Assembly (NCBI GenBank): GCA_963705525.1
Contig: CAVPJW010000007.1
Coordinates: forward strand, 248,001 to 312,000
DNA length: 64,000 nucleotides
Reading direction: 5' to 3'
Source: CAVPJW01 sp963705525
Lineage (GTDB): Bacteria > Acidobacteriota > Vicinamibacteria > Vicinamibacterales > CAVPJW01
Under the pieces are notes generated by a model. It worked only from the letters and a program-made list of their open reading frames with translations. It had not been told where the DNA came from and did no database searches. Position numbers and translations under genes: made by a program. Of this stretch, positions 25,697 to 34,840 are shown piece after piece. Within the stretch, counting starts at the first letter, position 1. Each line of letters starts with the position of its first letter.

Positions 25697-27820
25697 ATGC
25701 ACGCGTCGCTCGGCGCGCTCGCCGTGGGCGCCGCTCTGGCTGTCGTCTGGCGATCCCGCATCGTCTCATCACAGCACCTGCCTGGTGGTGCGCTGAAAGG
25801 CTCGAACGTCCTGCTCGTCACCATCGATACGCTGAGGGCCGATCATGTCGGCGCCTACGGCAACCGCACCGCCTCGACACCGACGCTGGACGGGCTGTCG
25901 CGCGAGGGCATTCGCTTCGACAACACACTGGCGACCGTCCCGTTGACGCTTCCCTCGCATACGTCGCTGATGACGGGACAATTTCCAACCGTTCACGGTG
26001 TCCGTGACAACGGTTCCTTCCGGTTCGATGGCACGCGGCCCACGCTCGCGAGCACGCTGAAATCAGCCGGCTACAAGACTGGAGCGTTCGTGGGCGCCTT
26101 CGTGCTGGATGCGCGTTTCGGCCTGAACAACGGCTTCGACCACTACGACGACTTCTACAGCTCGCAGCGTCCCGGGGCAACACTCCACATCGTCGAACGG
26201 ACCGCCGACCAGGTGATCGCCCCGGCCGAAACGTGGATCCGCGCCTCGACCAGGCCGTGGTTCGCCTGGGTCCATCTTTACGATCCGCACGAGCCGTATG
26301 CACCGCCGGAGCCGTTCCGCTCGCGTTTCGCGTCAGACCTGTACACAGGCGAAATCGCGTACGCCGACGAACAGCTCGGCCAGCTCCTGGACCACCTGCG
26401 CGCCGCCGCCCTGCTCGACGACACGCTCGTCATCGTCGCTGGCGATCATGGAGAAGCGCTGGGCGATCACGGGGAGCGCACGCATGGACTCTTCGCCTAC
26501 AACGCAACCCTGAAAGTCCCGCTGATCGCCTGGCACGCACGCGCGATCCGGCCGGCAGTCTTCAGCCCGCTGACGAGGCTCGTGGACGTCATGCCGTCGG
26601 TGCTCGATCTGCTCGGCGTGAACGGTCCTCCCGGCCTCGAGGGCAGGAGCCTTCGCCCGGCGCTCTCAGGCGAAGCGACGTACGAGGAGCCCTTCAGTTA
26701 TTTCGAGGCGCTCAACGCCAACCTGACGCGCAACTGGGCGCCCCTGACTGGTATCGTCCACGGCGGCTTCAAGCTGATTGATCTGCCGGTGCCCGAACTC
26801 TACGACCTCACTGCAGATCCGGGAGAGAAGGACAACATTTACGCGAAACGCCCGGACGTGCGAGGCGGCCTCGAATCGCGCCTCGACGCGATCACCAGTA
26901 CCGCGGCGCAGCCTGCCAATGGCGCCGGCGCGGTGGATTCAGAAACCGCTCAGCGCCTCAGGTCGCTTGGCTACATCGTCGCACCTGCGACGACGCGCAA
27001 GACCTCGTTCGGCGCCAGGGACGACCCGAAGCGTCTGGTCGAGCTGAACCAGGCGCTCGACAAGGCCGTCGACTTGTTCACGGCCGGATCGGCGGATGAG
27101 GCCGCCCGCATCCTCGAGCGGTTGATTGACGAGCGCGCGGACTTCACCGTCGCCTACGATCGCCTCGGGTTCGTGTATCACGAGATGGGTCGCCTCCCGG
27201 ACGCCATTGCGACCCTCGAACGGGCGGTGGCCGCGGGGGCCGTGGATGCGGGCCTGCTGACAGCGCTCGGCGACTACCTGCAGGAGGCGGGTCAGCTGGA
27301 ACGATCGGCCACTGTGCTCGAAGGCGCGCTCAAGATGAATCCCAACGAGCTCGAGACCTACGAGAAGCTGGGCGTGACCTATTCGAGGATGGGACGCGTG
27401 ACCGACGCCGAACGGATGTTCAATCGGATGCTCGAGATCGATCCGGGCTCGGCCACCACCCTCAACAACCTGGGCTCGCTCTACCTGTCCCGGGAGCGCT
27501 ATCCGGAAGCGATCCAGAACCTCACGCGTGCGATCAGTCTCGATCCCAACCTTGCCGGCGCGCACAACGGGCTCGGCGTGGCGTACGCGAGAACCGGCCA
27601 CATGGATCAGGCCATCGAAGAATGGAAGACGGCCGTGCGTCTGAACGATCGCCAGTTCGACACTCTCTACAACCTCGGGATGGCATTGATGCAACTCGCC
27701 CGGTATGAAGAGGCGCTGGAATCCTTGAAGCAGTTTGCCAGCACGGCTCCTCCCGATCGGTACGGCGCCGACATCGCGCGTGTCCGGCGGATGATCAGCG
27801 AGATTGACGGGAAGAGATAA
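25697..27820 (+). CDS. Sulfatase-fold (alkaline phosphatase superfamily) protein with TPR domain
   Basis: 707 residues, intact tandem paralogue of the preceding gene. Membrane helix (about 5-20), sulfatase-fold domain (about 35-375) with metal-site segments VTIDTLRADHVG and AGDHGEALGDHGE, and a nucleophile site TLPSH with Thr instead of Cys/Ser and His instead of the FGly-motif Arg. The C-terminal half (about 400-705) holds seven or so TPR units (for example AIATLERAVAAG, AERMFNRMLEIDPGS, AIQNLTRAISLDPN). Both proteins keep the linker phrase FEALNANLTRNWAPL, absent from classical sulfatases as far as I know. Start ATG 25697. The pair may act as a complex, which is inference. Confidence 0.88.
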   Translation: MHASLGALAVGAALAVVWRSRIVSSQHLPGGALKGSNVLLVTIDTLRADHVGAYGNRTASTPTLDGLSREGIRFDNTLATVPLTLPSHTSLMTGQFPTVHGVRDNGSFRFDGTRPTLASTLKSAGYKTGAFVGAFVLDARFGLNNGFDHYDDFYSSQRPGATLHIVERTADQVIAPAETWIRASTRPWFAWVHLYDPHEPYAPPEPFRSRFASDLYTGEIAYADEQLGQLLDHLRAAALLDDTLVIVAGDHGEALGDHGERTHGLFAYNATLKVPLIAWHARAIRPAVFSPLTRLVDVMPSVLDLLGVNGPPGLEGRSLRPALSGEATYEEPFSYFEALNANLTRNWAPLTGIVHGGFKLIDLPVPELYDLTADPGEKDNIYAKRPDVRGGLESRLDAITSTAAQPANGAGAVDSETAQRLRSLGYIVAPATTRKTSFGARDDPKRLVELNQALDKAVDLFTAGSADEAARILERLIDERADFTVAYDRLGFVYHEMGRLPDAIATLERAVAAGAVDAGLLTALGDYLQEAGQLERSATVLEGALKMNPNELETYEKLGVTYSRMGRVTDAERMFNRMLEIDPGSATTLNNLGSLYLSRERYPEAIQNLTRAISLDPNLAGAHNGLGVAYARTGHMDQAIEEWKTAVRLNDRQFDTLYNLGMALMQLARYEEALESLKQFASTAPPDRYGADIARVRRMISEIDGKR

Positions 27821-27855
27821 GAGCCGAGTCCGAACCTCGCGGCTCTGTGGCCGAA

Positions 27856-27883
27856 TGTCTCAGGGTCGCAAGGTCACAGGGCC
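27856..27883. repeat. Octad array (GGTC family)
   Basis: Three and a half 8-bp units: TGTCTCAG, then GGTCGCAA, GGTCACAG and GGCC. It abuts the terminator of the TonB receptor gene. Confidence 0.65.
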
Positions 27884-27917
27884 AAAAAAAACGCCGGGCC
27901 CCCTGAAGGACCCGGCG
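27884..27917 (-). terminator. Rho-independent terminator of the TonB receptor gene
   Basis: On the minus strand: a GC-rich stem of about 9-10 bp (GCCGGGTCC with GGGCCCGGC), a short TTCAG loop, then eight T. It lies 26 bp beyond the receptor stop codon. Confidence 0.9.
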
Positions 27918-27942
27918 CTGAAGAAAACCCTGACAGTCTGGT

Positions 27943-30804
27943 TTAGAACTCCAGCCGTGCTCCAACCTGCGCGACGATCGGGTCCAGCACCGCGATGATG
28001 TTGCCAAACGCGTTGCTGTTCGGATTGAAGTTCGTCACCGGGTTCGCGTTCCACACGTTGTAGAGGTCGAACATCGCCGTGATGCGGGCACGCCCGCCGA
28101 CCGGGAAGGACTTGTCCAGCGCGGAAGTTCATCAGCGAGACGTTGTCCGACCGGTTGTTCTCGAGGTTCTCCACGAAGAACGGAGACGGCGACAGGTTCA
28201 GGATGTTGCCGGCAGCATCGACTGCCTGTCCATCCGGAATGATGCGCGAGAACGGGAAGCCGCTCTGCAGACGCCAGTTAACGGCAAACCCGATGTCCCA
28301 CGGGAACGTGTATCGACCGAGCGCCTGGTAGTGCCACATCGTCGTCTTCTGACGATTGGACACCGCAGGATTCGCGTTGTTGAAGAAGTTAACCCCGATC
28401 GGATCCGTCGAGAGCGGGCTGAGGCTGCCCCAGTTGTCGAGGTCAGCCGAACGCAGCTCGTCGCGCCAGATGTGATCGTAGCTCATCTCAACGAACACCT
28501 TCGACCCAATCCGTTTGTTGAACGCGAATTCAATCGTGTTGTAGTTGAAGTCGCCGTCCGGAACGTTGTCGAAGATCTTCGGATCAGCGGCAATCGCCGC
28601 CGGGATATCCACGAGATTGTACGCCTCGTTGCCGACCGTCGTCGCCACTGGAATCGTTATTTGACCGATCCAGGTGGGCACGAGCGGCGTGTAGTAGAAC
28701 GGCAGGAAGTCGCGTTGCATCTTGCGGACGAACGTGCCGCGAACGGAGGACTCACCCCAGAACTGGTGCTCCACCGTTCCGCTGATCTCGTCCGTGTGCG
28801 GCGTCTTCAGGCCCGCGTTCACGCCCGTGCTGGCGCCCCCAATGCGGGCTCCGCGCTGTCCAAAGAGCTCCTGCGGCCCGCTGTAGAGACCGTTACCGTC
28901 GAGGTCGGTGAAGTTGTAGTCGACGTAGTTCGTGCCGCCGGGGTTGGCGCTCGAGAAGCCGTCCGCGAGGTTGTTGTAGTACCGGCCCCAGAACGCCTTC
29001 AGCACCGTCCGGCCCTTGCCGGTCAGGTCGTACGTCATCCCGATTCTGGGCGACAGGTCCGTGTTCGTCACGAGCGTCTGGCCTGAGATGGTGGTGGAGG
29101 CCGGGAATATCTGCGTCCCGTCCGCCAGCGTGTCAGTGATGAGCGGCGCCCGGGTCGAGTCCGCGTAACCGACCTTCTGGTAGTCGATGCGCACGCCAGC
29201 GTAAATGTCAGCCGGTCGTTCGGCGCCCACCGATCCTGCAGGTAGAAGCTGTAGTGCTGGTCCAGGTTCGCACCCGCCAACCAGGCAGTACCGAAATCGC
29301 CCGTGGATCCGACGTCGGCGAACCGGACGCGATCAGCCGGAGCGCCTGCCGTCGAATAGGAGTAGCGAATCGGGCCGGACGTGCCGTTGTGGCCATACCG
29401 GTACGAGTCGTACAGATACTCGAACCCGAACTTGAAGTCGTGGCTGCCCTTGGCCTCGGGCAGGTAATACGTCATCTGCGCCTTCACCTGCGGCTTGTTG
29501 CGAATCGTCTGGAACGCATTCCAGCCGGCTCCTGCAACCGCGCCCGTGTCGCGGAACTGCTGCGGCGGCCGGACGGCCGGATCCACCTGCACGGCCATCG
29601 GCCAGTTCAGGCGGAAGTTGCCGCCGTTCACGCTGAGGAACGCGCGATTCGACATCACGCGCTGCCATTCACCCTTCCACATCCGCGACCAGCTGTCCTG
29701 CGCGCGCACCGACTCCGCGGGGAGCAACGACGAGAGGCCGCGCTTCGGCTTCTGCTTCCGGCCCTGCTGGTAGTAGCCGATCAGGGTGTTGTTCTGGCTC
29801 ATCTTCAACGTGCTCTTGCCCGTGAGGTTGTCGAAGATGCCGAGGTCGGTCGCGAGCGACGGATCCGACACCCGAAATCTGCTTGTCGATCTTGAAGTGG
29901 TTGTACGCGGCGTAGAACCACCAGCTTGTCCTTCATGATCGGGCCGCCGAGATCGGCATGGCCTTCCCAGAAGAGCAGGTTCGGGTTGCCCGTGAAGCCG
30001 CGCGCTTCGCAGCTCCGCGTTGTTGTTGTCGCCCACGAATTCGCCGGGCTCGTACGTGATCTGATAGAGGCCCTTGTAGACGTTGCCGCCGCTCTTGATC
30101 GTCGTCACGATGGCCGCGCCGGGCGCGTTCATCTCGACGTCGGATCCGAGCGCGCTGACCGAGACTTCTTCGTTGGCGAAGTAGTCTTCGTAGAAGCCCG
30201 TGCCGCCGACGCCCTCGGTGTGGTCCACGCCGTCCGAGACGGTGCGGGCCTGGTTCTGCACGCCGAAGACTTCGTAGCCCGACTGCTGGCTCTTGTGGCT
30301 GCCGCCGACGTCAAAGCCCTGCATGCGGATGCCGGGCGCCGAGGAGAGCGCGCCCCACACGTCGGTCGAGTTCGGGATCGCCGCGAGGACGTCGGCCTTC
30401 AAGTTGCTGCCGATCTTCGTCGTCGCGACGTCCACGATGGGTGACTCGCCCGTGACCGTCACGGTTTCCGCCAGTGTCGCCAGCTGCAGCTGGGAGTCGA
30501 CGGTAATCGTCTGGCCGAGCACGAGCCTGATGTTCTCGCGGTTCAAGGTCTGGAACCCCGAGAGCTCAAACGTGAGCGTGTACTCGCCCGAAGGCAGCGA
30601 TGGGAACCGATACTTCCCGTCCGCCTCGGTCACCGACACCTGCGTGCCGATGAGGGCCGGTGACTTGGCCGTCACGGTGACGCCGGGCAAAACCGCGCCC
30701 TGCGCATCGGTGACAGTGCCGGTCAAGCGGCCCTGGCCCAACTGCGCGAACGCGGGTGTGGCGATGATCACGGCCAGCGCCACAATCCCTAGAATTCGCT
30801 TCAT
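27943..30804 (-). CDS. TonB-dependent receptor, OAR type with carboxypeptidase-regulatory-like N-domain (five frameshifts)
   Basis: About 952 residues when rejoined. Signal peptide (1-20, ATPAFAQ), carboxypeptidase regulatory-like domain (about 22-105; GRLTGTVTDAQGAVLPGVTV), plug domain (about 110-240; GVGGTGFYEDYF), then a 22-strand-type barrel ending in ARLEF with terminal Phe. Frame changes: one extra base each near 30005-30020, 29926-29930 and 29872-29882 (together restoring frame), one missing base near 29209-29213 (TFT should continue as AGVRIDYQ), one extra base near 28118-28124. The ends and all intervening segments remain conserved, so sequence error is likelier than decay, but five in one gene leaves a pseudogene possible. 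Ribosome site AGGAGGAG. It imports an unknown ligand across the outer membrane. Confidence 0.85.
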
Positions 30805-31150
30805 CTGTCTCCTCCTGTTGCTAACAACTTGCTGACGACGCCCCGGTTTGGATCCATGATCCGCCGCCCGATTTTCGGGGCGGCGCCTTCACAAAAGCCT
30901 TGTTTCAGGAAAGTCACAGACCGGGAGATTCTACACCCAAGCCCGCGACAATCCATGACAAATAGCAACCGCTATGCCCGTTTTATCGGCCGCACGTGCC
31001 GCCAACAACCCGTGTAGAGGTATGAACTTACGTGACTCCGTGACGAATGGGCTTCCGCCCACCACCCAGTAATTCAAGATATTGAATCAATAAGCGTTCA
31101 AGTCTTTGGAATATAGGAACTGTTGGATGGGCGTATGGTGAGCTCTTGAA
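30805..31150. other. Gene-free region upstream of the TonB receptor
   Basis: About 345 bp with no credible coding frame. It holds the receptor leader (ribosome site AGGAGGAG) and a GC-rich stem-loop around 30861-30886 (GCCGCC with GGCGGC and a TTTT loop). The part from about 31020 to 31140 is distinctly AT-richer than the rest of the window. I find no convincing -35/-10 pair. Confidence 0.5.
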
Positions 31151-31179
31151 GTGCTTAGTTCTTGGTTCTTAGTGCTTAG
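31151..31179. repeat. Heptad array (TTCTTAG family), distal side of atpE
   Basis: Four units: GTGCTTA, then GTTCTTG, GTTCTTA and GTGCTTA. Opposite in orientation to the array at 31726-31760, so the two bracket atpE. Confidence 0.8.
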
Positions 31180-31211
31180 CCTGAGGGCTGCCAGCCGGAC
31201 GGCTCATCGCC

Positions 31212-31253
31212 AAAAAAATGGGCCTCGAGGCCCGATCGCCTCGAAGCCCATTC
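31212..31253 (-). terminator. Rho-independent terminator of the nuo-atp operon
   Basis: On the minus strand: a long stem of about 14 bp (ATGGGCTTCGAGGC with GCCTCGAGGCCCAT, one mismatch-type pair), a GATCGG loop and a run of seven T, 25 bp after the atpE stop. Confidence 0.92.
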
Positions 31254-31278
31254 TTGGGAGACGTAAGGAACGGCGCGG

Positions 31279-31617
31279 CTAGCCGCCGAACGGCTTGATG
31301 AAGAACAGAATCAGCGAAATGAGCAGCACGTAGATGACCAGCGACTCGATCAGCACGAGGCCCAGAATGAGCGATCCGCGAATCTCGCCGGCCGCGGCCG
31401 GGTTCCGCGCGATGCCTTCGGTGGCCGCGCTCAAGCCGCGCGCCTGGGCGAGGGCGCCAAACGACGCCGCGATCGCGAGGGCGAATCCGCCGGTGATGAT
31501 CGACCATTTCACCAGGTCCGACGACGCGCCTGGAGCGACTTCCTGCGCGTGGAGTGGTGCCACGACGCCAAACGCGAGCACGAGGAACGTCAACAATCGA
31601 ACGGCAGCTTTAGTCAC
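31279..31617 (-). CDS. atpE: F-type ATP synthase subunit c with signal peptide
   Basis: 112 residues, GTG start with a GAGGAGG site. An N-terminal signal peptide (1 to about 24, LHAQ) precedes the usual two-helix hairpin. Polar loop ARNPAA; ion-binding glutamate in helix two (GLVLIESLVIY). A glutamine in helix one (ALAQARG), the Glu, the adjacent Ser and the Tyr five residues after the Glu align with the Na+ ligands Gln32, Glu65, Ser66 and Tyr70 of the Ilyobacter c-ring, while Thr67 is Leu here. Forms the rotor ring. Last gene of the nuo-atp run; F1 genes are not in this window. Confidence 0.95.
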   Translation of the reverse strand: MTKAAVRLLTFLVLAFGVVAPLHAQEVAPGASSDLVKWSIITGGFALAIAASFGALAQARGLSAATEGIARNPAAAGEIRGSLILGLVLIESLVIYVLLISLILFFIKPFGG

Positions 31618-31640
31618 GACGCAGGCCTCCTCAATGGTGG

Positions 31641-31760
31641 TAATCAGTAGTCGGTTTGCCGTAGTCAGTTATCTGTTTTCAGTTATCAGCTTTTGGCGTT
31701 ATCAGCGTCAGCCATCAGCTTCGGCTCAAGAACCAAGCACCCTGAACCAAGAACTTCAAG
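31641..31760. repeat. Composite heptad array (TTATCAG family joined to AAGAAC family)
   Basis: From 31641 units like TAGTCAG, TTATCTG and TTATCAG repeat every 7 bp; after a small phase change near 31700 the array continues with CGTCAGC and CATCAGC and then passes into CAAGAAC and CAAGCAC units. Two sequence families in one continuous array, between atpB and atpE. Confidence 0.75.
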
Positions 31761-31766
31761 CGTCAC

Positions 31767-32520
31767 CTAGTGTTCCGTCGCCACCGCGCCCGCCAGGTAG
31801 ATCGTCGTCAACATCACGAAGATGAACGCCTGGAGGCTGCCGGTAATGATGCCGAGGAACATCATCGGCAGCGGCACCAGGAACGGGAACGATGCTGAAC
31901 AGGATGAGGATGACGAGCTCCTCGCCGAAGATGTTGCCAAAGAGCCGCAGCGAGAGCGACAGCACTCGCGACACGTGGCTGATGATCTCGATCGGGAACA
32001 TGATGGGTGCGATGAAAATCGGGGCGCCCGGCGGCGCGGCAAAGTGCTTGAAATAGGTCCAGGCACCCTGTTCCCGGACGCCTTGAATGTGATAGTAGAC
32101 GAAGACGGTGAGCGCGCATCCCAGCGTGACGTTTATGCTGCTCGTCGGCGCCATCAGGCCCGGCACGAGGCCCATCAGGTTACCGATCAGGATGAAGAAC
32201 CCCAGCGTGCCGACGATCGGCAAGTAGGCCCGGCCCTTGTGGCCGATGAAATCCTCGAGCAGTCCGTTCAGGAATGCCACACCGTCTTCGAGCAGGATCT
32301 GCAGGCGGCCGGGTTGTTCCACGCTGAGCCGCGTGCGCACGAAGAGACTGAGCGCCGTCAGCGCGACCAGAATGAGGCCGCACATCACCAGGTAATTCGG
32401 GATGACTCTGTGCGGATCGGCGAACGTAAATCCGAGCGGGCGGAGGAGCGAGGCCACGAACGGGCCCAGCAGCGCGTTCACCGCCTGAACGATCCACAGT
32501 TCGTGTTCGAGCTTTTCCAT
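31767..32520 (-). CDS. atpB: F-type ATP synthase subunit a (frameshifted)
   Basis: About 250 residues after removing one extra base near 31889 (frame lost after LFSIVP, resumed with FLVPLPMMFLG). Five to six helices; the essential stator arginine is in LSLSLRLFGNIFGEE and the last helix region is GSLQAFIFVMLTTIYLAGA. Forms the ion half-channels against the c-ring. I start at ATG 32520 (MEKLEHELW); an in-frame GTG at 32541 is possible, and neither has a clear ribosome site. The C-terminus VATEH is reached only in the shifted frame, which matches the family, so the frameshift is probably a sequence error. Confidence 0.92.
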
Positions 32521-32578
32521 GGCGAGCGCAAGACGCCCCACGATCGCGTGCGACGATCGCGGCCGGGCTTTCTGACTC

Positions 32579-32993
32579 CTACCGGGGATGATCGGCGCGC
32601 GACGGCGGGCGCGCGCTCCGAATGGCTTCCACGGCCGCCGCCAGGACCATCGAAGAGGCGCCCACCAGCACGCCCACCGGAGGCAGGCGCAAGCGGGCCA
32701 GTATTACATAGGCGGCGACGGCCACTATAGCATACCTTGTGAAAAACTTCACCAGCGGCCAGGCCCGCGATTTGGGCCCGATTTCCGGTGCGTCCGGCCC
32801 TGCGCGCGCCATCATCGCATCGATGCCGCCCTTGATCCCGCGATAGCTGATCGCCGCCAGCAGGCCCCCGCCTGCAACCGCCAGGGCGAGCGCCGGAACT
32901 GCGTGGCCACCAGGCCAGGGCGGCCACGACCAGCACCATACACACGACAAGCGCGTCGCGCTCGAGGCGGCGGAGAAGAGGATCAGACTCCAT
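32579..32993 (-). CDS. atpI: ATP synthase subunit I (AtpI-like, frameshifted)
   Basis: About 137 residues when rejoined. MESDPLLRRLERDALVV and the first helix are in one frame; the rest (HAVPALALAVAGGGLLAA onward, with YRGIKGG, then KFFTRYAIVAVAAYVI) is in the next, implying one extra base near 32905-32915. Four helices, as in AtpI/ATP-synt_I proteins that help assemble the c-ring or take up Mg2+. Position between atpZ and atpB is the usual one. Its start lies 3 bp beyond a heptad array, which forms its leader. Confidence 0.8.
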
Positions 32994-32995
32994 CT

Positions 32996-33118
32996 CAATC
33001 AGCAACGAGCAATGAGCAACGAGCAATGAGTCGAAGGACAGAGATGCTCACAACGCATTTGGCATGGCCCTTGGCTCATCCCTCATCGCTCATTGGTCGT
33101 TGCTCATCGCTCATTGCT
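32996..33118. repeat. Inverted heptad arrays (GAGCAAY family)
   Basis: Left array 32996-33031 with GAGCAAC and GAGCAAT units; right array 33074-33118 in opposite orientation with CTCATCG and CTCATTG units. The last codons and stop of atpZ (Ser-Asn-Glu-Arg-stop) are read from the right array, and the atpI start abuts the left one. Confidence 0.85.
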
Positions 33119-33346
33119 GTCCTGACTCACGCTCTTCATCGTCCTGAACACGTTCAGCATCCCCGCGGCGAGGCCGAGAAAAAAGAAGACGAGCGACAGC
33201 CACGGCGACGTGCCCAGCCACCCGTCGAGCGTGTGACCCATCCAAAACCCGAGCACGATCGCCAGCACGAACGCGAAGCCGACGGCGCTCAGGGCGCCGA
33301 TCGTCCGGATCGTCTTGGCGGTGGACTCGCCGATTCGAGGGGGCAT
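33104..33346 (-). CDS. atpZ: AtpZ/AtpQ-like ATP synthase accessory protein
   Basis: 80 residues, two helices with the family pattern: GALSAVGFAFVLAIVLGFWMGHTLDGW, a Gly/Thr loop, then LSLVFFFLGLAAGMLNVFR. (Only the outline is given; the two helices span about 18-40 and 48-66.) Members lie at the head of F-ATPase operons and act with AtpI in Mg2+/Ca2+ uptake or c-ring assembly. It starts 15 bp after the nuoN stop, linking complex I and ATP synthase genes in one transcript. The terminal SNER-stop is encoded by a heptad array. Confidence 0.85.
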   Translation of the reverse strand: MPPRIGESTAKTIRTIGALSAVGFAFVLAIVLGFWMGHTLDGWLGTSPWLSLVFFFLGLAAGMLNVFRTMKSVSQDSNER

Positions 33347-33361
33347 CTGAGCCCGGGCGCC

Positions 33362-34840
33362 TCAGCGCAGTGTCAGCGTGGTGACGCCGGCGACGCCGAG
33401 CGTCCGGGCGGACGATTCGGCGAAGGTGAACAGCGGCTGCGGATAGAGACCAATCAGGATCGTCGCGATGACGGCCACGCTCAGAACCAGCGCCAGCGAT
33501 GAATCGGGCCGTTCGGCCGCGACCACTTCCGCATCCTTGAGATACATGAAGACCACGACACGAATGTAATAGTAGAGCGACACGGCGCTGTTCAGGACGC
33601 CGATGACGGCGAGCCACACGTAATCGGCATCGATCGCGGCGCCGAACAGCCAGAACTTGCCCATGAAACCCGCGGTCGGCGGAATGCCGCCCAGCGACAG
33701 CATGAAGAGCAGCATCGCGAATGCCGCCAGCGGGTGCCGGACGTGCAGGCCGCTCAGGTCCTTCAGGTCCTCGCCGAGCACACCCTCCCTGCGCAGCATG
33801 ATGACGATAGCGAAGGCGCCCATCTGCATGAAGGCATAGACCATCAGGTAGATCAGCGCCGCGGTGACACCGCGTTCGGTGCCCGCGATGACGCCGATCA
33901 GGATGTATCCGGCGTGGGCAATCGATGAATACGCGAGCATGCGCTTGATGTTGCTCTGCGTCAGCGCCGCGATATTCCCAACCGTCATGGTGACGATCGA
34001 CAGCACGTAGAAGATGACGCGCCAGTCGGCATTCATCGACGGCAGGCCCTCGGCAAAGATCCTGAGCAGCATTGCGAACGCCGCCGCCTTCGACCCGACC
34101 GAGAGAAAAGCCGTGATGGGCGTGGGCGCGCCTTCATACACGTCGGGCGCCCACATGTGGAACGGAACCGCCGCGATCTTGAACCCCATTCCGGCCGCGA
34201 CCAGAATCACGGCCAGCATCAGCCGTGGATCTCGCTCCTGGCCCGCCAGCGCCGTCGCGATCGACCGCAAGTTGGTCGTCCCCGACAGCCCATACATGAT
34301 CGACATGCCGTACAAGAGCAGTCCGAGTGAGAACGCGCCCAGCAGGAAGTATTTGACGGCCGCCTCGTTCGACCGCCGGCTGGGCTTGAGAAACCCGACC
34401 AGGATGTAGAACGCGACGGCCATCGTTTCGAGGCCGATGAAGAGCGTTACGAGATCGGTGCCGCCGGCCATGAACATCATGCCGAGCGTGGCGCACAGCA
34501 CGAGAAAGTCGTACTCGCCGGCCGGCGCACCTTCGATCTCGAGATACCTCACCGACATCAGGACCGTCAGCGCTGCGCCGATCAGGAAAATCACCTTGAA
34601 GAAGAGCGCGAACCCGTCCACGGCCACGAGGCCTCTCGCCACTTCCGCGTGAGCATCGCCGACGACCCAGAGCGCAACGGTCGTGGCGGCAAGCGTCGCC
34701 AGGGTGACGCCGGCAAGGAGCTTCCGCCGACCCGTCGCCAGCACATCGACGACGAGCAGGAGCAGCGCTCCCGCCGTGAGCACGAGCTCCGGCAGGATCA
34801 GAAAGAAGTCGTGAACGTTGATCCCGAGTCCCTCGGGCAT
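33362..34840 (-). CDS. nuoN: NADH-quinone oxidoreductase subunit N
   Basis: 492 residues, fourteen-helix antiporter-like proton channel of complex I. Recognisable by FFLILPELVLTAGALLLL at the N-terminus, the glutamate of FIGLETMAVAFYILVG in helix five, the lysine-bearing PFHMWAPDVYEGAPTP loop and LAYSSIAHAGYILIG. I use ATG 34840 (MPEGLGINV), which overlaps the nuoM stop (ATGA). Last nuo gene of the run, 15 bp before atpZ. Confidence 0.95.
   Translation of the reverse strand: MPEGLGINVHDFFLILPELVLTAGALLLLVVDVLATGRRKLLAGVTLATLAATTVALWVVGDAHAEVARGLVAVDGFALFFKVIFLIGAALTVLMSVRYLEIEGAPAGEYDFLVLCATLGMMFMAGGTDLVTLFIGLETMAVAFYILVGFLKPSRRSNEAAVKYFLLGAFSLGLLLYGMSIMYGLSGTTNLRSIATALAGQERDPRLMLAVILVAAGMGFKIAAVPFHMWAPDVYEGAPTPITAFLSVGSKAAAFAMLLRIFAEGLPSMNADWRVIFYVLSIVTMTVGNIAALTQSNIKRMLAYSSIAHAGYILIGVIAGTERGVTAALIYLMVYAFMQMGAFAIVIMLRREGVLGEDLKDLSGLHVRHPLAAFAMLLFMLSLGGIPPTAGFMGKFWLFGAAIDADYVWLAVIGVLNSAVSLYYYIRVVVFMYLKDAEVVAAERPDSSLALVLSVAVIATILIGLYPQPLFTFAESSARTLGVAGVTTLTLR

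Noticed and set aside
30805..31150. Mobile element or integration scar in the AT-richer gap
   Set aside because: No transposase remnants, terminal inverted repeats or target duplications can be seen; only a leader and a heptad array.
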